From Adenophora triphylla var. japonica (taxonomy: Eukaryota; Streptophyta; Magnoliopsida; Asterales; Campanulaceae), in the NCBI GenBank assembly GCA_022495995.1, contig JAFEMH010001469.1, positions 372,001 through 436,000 on the forward strand: DNA of 64,000 nucleotides, read 5' to 3'. This document shows, piece by piece, positions 56,421 to 64,000 of the stretch (its first letter is position 1; each line of letters opens with the position of its first letter). Both the position numbers and the translations under genes were made by a program. The notes under the pieces are model-generated. The model was not told the origin of the DNA, did no database searches, and was given only the letters and a program-made list of their open reading frames with translations.

Positions 56421-57782
56421 TTTGACTTTTCTTCTATATACTTTCATTTGTTTAGTTTTTTTCTATCTTTTTTTATATAACTTTTTCTAAAAAAAAACCA
56501 CTAATTAACAAAGGCTAAAATATTATTTTCTAGTCAATAAAAATTTAAAAAAAAAATAAAAAATAAATATAGGGTAGTTCGTCCCTCTTTTGCCTTTTCT
56601 TCTATATACTTTCATTTGTTTAGTTTTTTTCTATCTTTTTTTCATATAACTTTTTCTAAAAAAAACCACTAATTAACAAAGTCTAAAATATTAATTTCTA
56701 GTCAATAATTTTTTTTTAAAAAAATAAAATATAAATATAGGGTAGTTCGTCCCTCTTTTGACTTTTCTTCTATATACTTTCATTTGTTTAGTTTTTTTCT
56801 ATCTTTTTTTATATAATTTTTTCTAATAAAAACCACTGATTAACAAAGGCTATAATATTGTTTTCTAGTCAATAAATTTTTTTTAAAAAAATAAAAAATA
56901 AATATAGGGTAGTCCGTCCCTCTTTTGACTTTTCTTCTATATACTTTCATTTGTTTAGTTTTTTTCTATCTTTTTTTATATAAATTTTTCTAAAAAACTA
57001 CTAATTAACAAAGGCTAAAATATTGTTTTCTAGTCAATAAATTTTTTTAAAAAAATAAAAAATAAATATAGGGTAGTCCGTCCCTCTTTTGACTTTTCTT
57101 CTATATACTTTCATTTGTTTAGTTTTTTTCTATCTTTTTTTATATAACTTTTTCTAAAAAAAACACTAATTAACAAAGGCTAAAATATTGTTTTCTAGTC
57201 AATAAATTTTTTAAAAAAAAATAAAAAATAAATATAGGGTATTCCGTCCCTCTTTTGACTTTTCTTCTATATACTTTCATTTGTTTAGTTTTTTTCTATC
57301 TTTTTTTTTATAACTTTTTCTAAAAAAACCACTAACTAACAAAGGCTAAAATATTGTTTTCTAGTCAATAATTTTTTAAAAAAATAAAAAATAAATATAG
57401 GGTAGTCCGTCTCTATTTTGACTTTTCTTCTATATACTTTCATTTGTTTAGTTTTTTTCTATCTTTTTTTCTATAACTTTTTCTAAAAAAAACCACTGAT
57501 TAACAAAGGCTAAAATATTGTTTTCTAGTCAATAAATTTTTTTTTAAAAAATAAAAAATAAATATAGGGTAGTCCGTCCCTCTTTTGACTTTTCTTCTAT
57601 ATACTTTCATTTGTTTAGTTTTTTTCTATCTTTTTTTATATAACTTTTTCTAATAAAAACTACTGATTAACAAAAGCTAAAATATTGTTTTCTAGTCAAT
57701 AAATATTTTTTTAAAAAAAATAAAAAATAAATATAGGGTAGTCCATCCCTCTTTTGACTTTTCTTCTATATACTTTCATTTG
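56421..57782. repeat. Tandem array A, about 166-bp unit, 8 copies
   Basis: The unit contains GACTTTTCTTCTATATACTT, TTAGTTTTTTTCTATC, AACAAAGGCTAAAATATT and AAATATAGGGTAGTCCGTCC. Unit starts (GACTTTTC) at about 56424, 56592, 56760, 56927, 57091, 57257, 57420, 57587 and 57756 give spacings of 163-169 bp. Confidence 0.93.
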
Positions 57783-60545
57783 TAACTCAATTTTCATTTG
57801 GATTTTGAGGAAAGTCATAGAGATGAAAAACACTTTAAATGTCATTTAGAATGTAGAAAAAAATTAAAAAAAAATAAACAAGGTAGCCGTATACCATTTT
57901 CACAAGATCTGGACACATTCCTTAAAACCTTAAACAATGGCACATATTTGTAACTCAATTTCCATTTGGATTTTGAGGAAAGTCATAAAGATGAAAAACA
58001 CTTTAAATGTCATTTATAATGTAGAAAAAAATTAAAAAAAATAAACGAGGTAGCCGTATACCATTTTCACAAGATCGGGACACATTCCTTAAAACTTTAA
58101 ACAATGGCACATATTTGTAACTCAATTTCCATTTGGATTTTGAGGAAAGTCATAAAGATGAAAAACACTTTAAATGTCATTTATAATGTAGAAAAAAATT
58201 AAAAAAAAATAAACGAGGTAGTCGTATACCATTTTCATAAGATCGGGACACATTCCTTAAAACCCTAAATAATGGCACATATTTGTAACTCAATTTCCAT
58301 TTGGATTTTGAGGAAAGTCATAAAGATGAAAAACACTTTAAATGTCATTTATAATGTAGAAAAAAATTAAAAAAAATAAACGAGGTAGCCGTATACCATT
58401 TTCACAAGATCGAGACACAAAATCTTAAAAATCTTAAATAATGGCACATATTTGTAACTCAATTTCCATTTGGATTTTGAGGAAAGTCATAAAGATGAAA
58501 AACACTTTAAATGTCATTTATAATGTATAAAAAAATTAAAAAAAAATAAACGAGGTAGCCGTATACCATTTTCACAAGATCGGGACACATTCCTTAAAAC
58601 CTTAAACAATGGCACATATTTGTAACTCAATTTCCATTTGGATTTTGAGGAAAGTCATAAAGATGAAAAACACTTTAAATGTCATTTATAATGTAGAAAA
58701 AATTAAAAAAAAATAAACGAGGTAGCCGTATACCATTTTCACAAAATCGGGACACATTCCTTAAAACTTTAAACAATGGCACATATTTGTAACTCAATTT
58801 CCATTTGGATTTTGAGGAAAGTCATAAGATGAAAAACACTTTAAATGTCATTTATAATGTAGAAAAAAATTAAAAAAAAATAAACAAGGTAGTCGTATAC
58901 CATTTTCACAAGATCGGGACACATTCCTTAAAACCCTAAATAATGGCACATATTTGTAACTCAATTTCCATTTGAATTTTGAGGAAAGTAATAAAGATGA
59001 AAAACACTTTAAATGTCATTTATAATGTAGAAAAAAATTAAAAAAAAAATAAACGAGGTAGCCGTATACCATTTTCACAAGATCGAGACACATTCCTTAA
59101 AACCTTAAACAATGGCACATATTTGTAACTCAATTTCCATTTGGATTTTGAGGAAAGTCATAAAGATGAAAAACACTTTAAATGTCATTTATAATGTAGA
59201 AAAAAATTAAAAAAAAATAAATGAGGTAGCCGTATACCATTTTCACAAGATCGGGACACATTCCTTAAAACTTTAAACAATGGCACATATTTGTAACTCA
59301 ATTTCCATTTGGATTTTGAGGAAAGTCATAAAGATGAAAAACACTTTAAATGTCATTTATAATGTATAAAAAAATTAAAAAAAAAAACGAGGTAGCTGTA
59401 TAACATTTTCACAAGATCGGGATACATTCCTAAAAACCTTAAACAATGGCACATATTTGTAACTCAATTTCTATTTGGATTTTGAGGAAATTCACAGAGA
59501 TGAAAAACACTTTAAATGTCATTTATAATGTAGAAAATAATTAAAAAAAAATAAACGAGGTAGCCGTATACCATTTTCACAAGATCGGGACACATTCCTT
59601 AAAACCTTAAACAATGGCACATATTTGTAACTCAATTTCCATTTGGATTTTGAGGAAAGTCATAAAGATGAAAAACACTTTAAATGTCATTTATAATGTA
59701 GAAAAAAATTTAAAAAAAAACAAACGAGGTAGCCGTATACCATTTTCACAAGATCGGGACACATTCCTTAAAACCTTAAACAATGGCACATATTTGTAAC
59801 TCAATTTCCATTTGGATTTTGAGGAAAGTCATAAAGATGAAAAACACTTTAAATGTCATTTATAATGTATAAAAAAAATTTTAAAAAAATAAACGAGGTA
59901 GCCGTATACCATTTTCACAAGATCGGGACACATTCCTTAAAACCTTAACAATGACACATATTTGTAACTCAATTTTCATTTGGATTTTGAGGAAAGTCAT
60001 AGAGATGAAAAACACTTTAAATGTCATTTAGAATGTAGAAAAAAATTAAAAAAAAAAATAAACGAGGTAGCCGTATACCATTTTCACAAGATCGGGACAC
60101 ATTTCTTAAAATCCTAAATAATGACACATATTTGTAACTCAATTTCCATTTGGATTTTGAGGAAAGTCATAAAGATGAAAAACACTTTAAATGTCATTTA
60201 GAATGTAGAGAAAAATTAAAAAAAATAAACGAGGTAGCCGTATACCATTTTCACAAGATCGGGACACATTCCTTAAAATCCTAAATAATGACACATATTT
60301 GTAACTCAATTTCCATTTGGATTTTGAGGAAAGTCATATAGATGAAAAACACTTTAAATGTCATTTATAATGTAGAAAAAATTAAAAAAAAATAAACGAG
60401 GTAGCTGTATACCATTTTCACAAGATCGGGACACAAAACCCTAAAAACCCTAAATAATGACACATATTTGTAACTCAATTTTCATTTGGATTTTGAGGAA
60501 AGCCATAGAGATGAAAAACACTTTAAATGTCATTTAGAATGTAGG
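57783..60545. repeat. Tandem array B, about 167-bp unit, 16-17 copies
   Basis: The unit contains TGTAACTCAATTTCCATTTG, GAGGAAAGTCATAAAGATGA, AAACACTTTAAATGTCATTT and GAGGTAGCCGTATACCATTT. It is unrelated in sequence to array A but has the same period. Open frames crossing it are by-products of the repeat. Confidence 0.93.
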
Positions 60546-60700
60546 GTAGTCCGTCCCTCTTTTGACTTTTCTTCTATATACTTTTATTTGTTTAGTTTTT
60601 TTCTATCTTTTTTTATATAACTTTTTCTAAAAAAACCACTAATTAACAAAGGCTAAAATATTATTTTCTAGTCCATAATTTTTTTTTAAAAAAATAAAAA
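60546..60700. repeat. Last unit of array A, to the right of array B
   Basis: TAGGGTAGTCCGTCCCTCTT and the rest of one A unit reappear after array B, so B lies inside the A array. Confidence 0.9.
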
Positions 60701-61030
60701 ATAAATATATTATTAGTTATTATTAATACTATTATTAATATTAATACTGTTTATATAATTAATATTAATATTATTACTGTTTATATAATTAATATTAATA
60801 TTAATTAATTAATCAATTATATAATTAATAATTTATTAATAAATATTATTAATAATAAATATTATTATTTTTAATATTATACATAAATATTTTAGTTAGT
60901 GTATAATATAGTGTGAAATAAATATAAATATGTGATGTGGCATTGTTTAATTTGATTTCAAAATTTCACGCGGATTGGGCCAAAGTAAAATCTGACCGTT
61001 CAATACTTTCGATCAAACGGGACCCTATTA
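60701..61030. other. AT-rich spacer then promoter-like sequence
   Basis: ATTAATATTAATA words to about 60900, then a GC-richer stretch (GCGGATTGGGCCAAAG, TCAAACGGGACCC) leading into a CT-rich leader-like region at 61045-61315. Confidence 0.55.
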
Positions 61031-61315
61031 ATCCAAACAAAAAGACTTACTCTCTCTCCCTATTTCTCTCCTCCTTTCTCTCTCTCCTCTCATTTTCAAA
61101 TTCCAGTCACACAGACCCACCACCGTGTTCTCTCTCTCTCATTTCCCTCTTCTCCCTTCCGTTTCATTCCCACCCCCGTCTCTTCCGTGCTATTCCATCT
61201 TCTCCGGCCATCTCCTTCAAATCCGGCCGACTCCAACACCGACGTCTTCATCATTTTTCTCCCCCTCTGTTTCTGCTCACTCCCCCTCTCTCTATTCAGG
61301 CCATCTCCATCTCAA

Positions 61316-61556
61316 ATGGAAGAAGTCTTCAAACCCCCATCACTCCCTCCTTACCCACAGGTAAATTTCCCCAATTTCAACACTACCCGAAATCCTTAAA
61401 TTACCATTTTGAACCCTTATTTGGGAAGGGTTCATCTCATTTTCTTGGCATTGGGTTATGTTATTTTTTTGTTGTTTTTCAGATGATTTTGGAAGCCATT
61501 GATGCCCATAACAACATGGAAGTGGTCAAATAAGTCGACAATTTCTAACTACATCT
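61316..61556 (+). pseudogene. HMGA: HMGA-like gene fragment, frameshifted
   Basis: Exon 1 (61316-61360) reads MEEVFKPPSLPPYPQ, followed by a GT-AG intron (61361-61482). Exon 2 starts MILEAIDA. Both are the conserved start of plant HMGA (HMG-I/Y) proteins, where PPSLPPYPxMIxxAIxAL begins the linker-histone H1/H5-like domain. After about 13 codons the frame is lost. A +1 shift restores the NKSTISNYI part of the GSNKSxISKYIE segment, which then runs into stops. The H15 remainder and AT-hooks were not found. Upstream sequence looks like an authentic leader. It could be a captured or duplicated copy. Confidence 0.6.
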
Positions 61557-62398
61557 AATGAGGTTTTTGATTTTAACAAAGCTGAAGAAAGGAAACAACA
61601 TCAAAGAATTGGGCGGCGGATGGGCATGAGTGATGCGTGCGCCTCACAAAAGTGCGAGAGGTCACGTGTTTGAACAACGGCCGCGAGCGCCTGGATGACT
61701 GGCGAGCGTGCGCCTCACGTGCAGCTTGCCGATTTTTGGATTTTGATGTTATTTGAATCACCCCCTTTACTATCATCATCATCATCATCTCTAATTCAAT
61801 CGTCTCCGACTCAGTTTTCAGGTTTAATTCAATCTTAATTCTTAAATTTCTTTTCAATTTTTTGCTCTTAGTCAATGATCTGATTGTTACGATTTCCCCT
61901 TCCACTGAGAAATTTCAATTTTTGTCTGGTTTCTCTGGTTTCTCTCAGTCTCAACGATTAATCGACGACGGGGCTCTCAAATGGCGTAACTTTAGTTATC
62001 TCTTTCTATCTATCTCTTTCCTGTGCGTATGTATATATTGCTATGTTGTGGATTATAAATGGGGACCGATGTGTGTCTTTGTTTATTTTTTATTTTTCGA
62101 TTGACTTGGCTTAACACACATCTTATGAAAATCTGGCCCTATGTTAATGAGGTTAGTCATGTCTAAATTTATGTTTCTGCTTTAATTTCTATCTTTAATG
62201 TTACATTTTTTCTATATATATATTTTTTTTGCTATGAAGTGTGAGTCGCTTTATTTGTCTGTTTATCTATGTTTATGTGATTAGATTACTATTATTATGT
62301 ATGATGGAATTTGTTGGTTCAGTATCACTCATTTTGTTTGGTGCAATGTAGAAATCATGTCATCTACCGATTATTTGATTCTAAATTGGATGTTTTAG
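61557..62398 (+). other. Gene-like but unassigned region
   Basis: A GC-rich patch (61610-61735, GCGTGCGCCTCAC twice), a (CATCAT)n tract near 61772, a CT/TC-rich leader-like segment (61780-61980) and a T-rich intron-like stretch follow. No coding exon is recognised. Confidence 0.35.
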
Positions 62399-62531
62399 GC
62401 AAAGATTCGAGCTTATTAGGGCAAATGTGGAGCCGATTCTTGAGCAATATAGACCGGTCATATTGTCTTCTTTGAAATTTTCTAAGTTGACCTCGCAAGA
62501 CTGTCGCTCCACAGCTTACGTGTTAGTCTAG
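62399..62531 (+). pseudogene. Exon-like block of unknown family
   Basis: After an acceptor-like TTTTAG the frame reads QRFELIRANVEPILEQYRPV and ILSSLKFSKLTSQDCRST before a stop at 62531. Amino-acid composition is protein-like. I do not recognise it, and no clear following exon is seen. Confidence 0.35.
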
Positions 62532-62815
62532 TGTGCATTGAGTTGGCCATTTTCACGGTAACACGTTACGCTTCATTCTGTTTTAGACCAGTATTGAGAA
62601 AATGGTCATATCTTGCTCAAATTTCAGTGTTTTTAATCTAAAAATCCCACTTTAGAAAGCTGTTTCATATATCTATTAAATGAATTTGAAATAATAGCAT
62701 TATGAATTATAGTTTGAAAGTTATGATAGTTTAAAGATGGGTTACAAAATCTGGAAAATAGCACTATGAGTTAAAATACTAAGTTTTGAACACAAGCTTT
62801 AATTCTTGCTGCTGC

Positions 62816-62998
62816 TGCTTAAAGTTGGGTTACAAACCGCGGTTTAGACCGAGCCAAACCGAACCATAGCGGTTTGGTTTAGCTCGGTTTGAATTTTTTT
62901 ATGGTTTAGCTCGGTTTGAAATTTTTCCAAACCGATGCTAGCGGTTTGACTTCTAAAATTGCCTAAACCGAGCTAAACCGAACCATTTCCACCCCTAA
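62816..62998. mobile_element. hAT-like low-complexity element built from an AACCGAACC word
   Basis: GAGCTAAACCGAACCATTTC and its inverse GGTTTAGCTCGGTTTGAA recur on both strands. The right end CATTTCCACCCCTAA is the reverse of TTAGGGGTGGAAATGG, a hAT-type terminus. Confidence 0.5.
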
Positions 62999-64000
62999 TG
63001 TTTATGTTCAACCCGGCAGTGATTGTATGTGGTGTTCAGTATGAAATGTGAAAGATTGTGATAAGAATATTCCACTATAGACACCAATTCATCAGCAGTC
63101 TTTGCTTGCACCTCTGTCTTTAGTGATTCTACTGACCTAAACCATCTTTTGTTGTTGGAACATTAGTTGAATATCGAAACCATCTTTTGTTGTTGGTGCT
63201 GTAAATTGAGTCATCAAATGTGGTGGAACATTATCCCAATTGAATGGCAATGTTTTTATTTGTTGTTGCTTGCCATTTAGATGTACAAATCATACACAAG
63301 AAAATGTTGTTCTACTTTACATGTTTACAGACATGCAGTCACATTGAAAACGCTATCAAGTCTTGCAAGGAAATGCACGATCAATGAAGGTGTCAGACTT
63401 AAATGTTCCACCACATTTGGCTTTCGAGCTTGTTTAGCATGTTTCGCTTTTACGGTTTTGGTAGCGGTTTCTTGATTTTTGGCAAAGATTGGGTTATGTT
63501 GTTTGATATTATTGTTAGAACTGATGTCATAACTTTGTCTCCTAATCTATCTTCAGTGAAAGATTGGAAGTAGAGGAGGTGAGTGTGAGTTGATGATCAT
63601 CTATGGTGGTGGCTGAGCTTTCAAGGTTACGGCTTTTAGCAGGTATTATAATCATCATTATTATTCCTATTATTGCGAAGATTTGATGTTCTTGGTGGTG
63701 CAAAAGCTGATGGAGTTTGTTTTGTTGAAGGGCTGCTGAAGGAAATGTATGGTGTTGTGGGGTTTGATAAATCTTGTCCAAGATCAGGATGCGGTTCTTT
63801 CCAAGAAGTGATTAGTCTTTTCAGAATATAATTTGTTTTGGGTAAATCAGTTGCAGATAGAGGCTGTCTTGTGATTGGGCAGGTTGTGTTTCCTCTTTGA
63901 GTGTCAAGTTTTATGTGGGGCTTGGTATATTGGTTTTGTGTATAAGGTGTATAGGGATAAGGATAGATATATGTGCTTCATTCACAATTGTAATAGTTTA
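62999..64000. other. Unassigned sequence to the window end
   Basis: CAAACCATCTTTTGTTGTTG-type phrases are duplicated near 63140 and 63178. An open frame on the minus strand (63781-63542) is His/Gln/Ser-rich without a known motif. No gene model can be supported. Confidence 0.35.

Noticed and set aside
59614..59799. Small ORF within array B
   Set aside because: It is simply one tandem unit read in a frame lacking stops.

Overview
This 64-kb window is nuclear DNA of a flowering plant, most likely a eudicot. It has plant-type GT-AG introns, plant gene families (CCT, PLAC8, BRH1-type RING-H2) and a very dense load of plant transposons. There are no prokaryotic features, and no tRNA or rRNA gene was seen. 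Most of the window is repeats. Three genes look intact: a CCT-domain regulator (minus, 32561-29286, 4 exons, 324 codons), a PLAC8-family membrane protein (plus, 36407-41598, 8 exons, 221 codons) and a BRH1-like RING-H2 E3 ligase (minus, 46817-46320, single exon, 165 codons).

Layout. 1-84: TA repeat. 85-4560 and about 4567-6922: two head-to-tail Helitrons of one family, each ending in a CCCGTGCC/GGCACGGG hairpin plus CTAG. The first carries a Clp N-domain (CLPT-like) exon and other exon-like pieces. 7-9.7 kb: MITEs and AT-rich DNA. 9719-16850: a TIR element with minisatellite filling, split by a Ty1/copia element (9922-16495, TSD TTATT, 490-bp LTRs) whose genes are decayed. 17-25 kb: short Helitron ends, Stowaway, hAT-like and minisatellite elements. 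25.5-26.1 kb: an acidic ORF of unknown origin. 26.4-26.7 kb: a SINE. 27-29 kb: degenerate AT-rich repeats. 29-33 kb: CCT gene. 34.5-36.0 kb: a large relative of the minisatellite element. 36.2-41.6 kb: PLAC8 gene. 42.0-44.1 kb: a rearranged Ty3/gypsy-like element with a partial gag. 45-47 kb: MITEs and the RING-H2 gene. 48-51.5 kb: Helitron, Stowaway and Harbinger MITEs. 52.3-55.96 kb: a Tat-like Ty3/gypsy fragment (LTR, PBS, gag, protease) cut by a CACTA terminus at 55965. 56.4-60.7 kb: two different tandem arrays with almost the same period (about 167 bp). 61.3 kb: a frameshifted HMGA-like gene fragment. 61.6-64 kb: gene-like but unassigned sequence.

The three genes do not form a pathway visible from sequence. 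What links them is transposon insertion: Stowaway, hAT, Harbinger and SINE copies sit in the introns of the CCT and PLAC8 genes, and a Stowaway end abuts the presumptive TATA box of the RING-H2 gene. Gene models come from reading splice sites and remembered family similarity, not from alignments. Repeat boundaries are exact where target duplications are quoted and approximate elsewhere.
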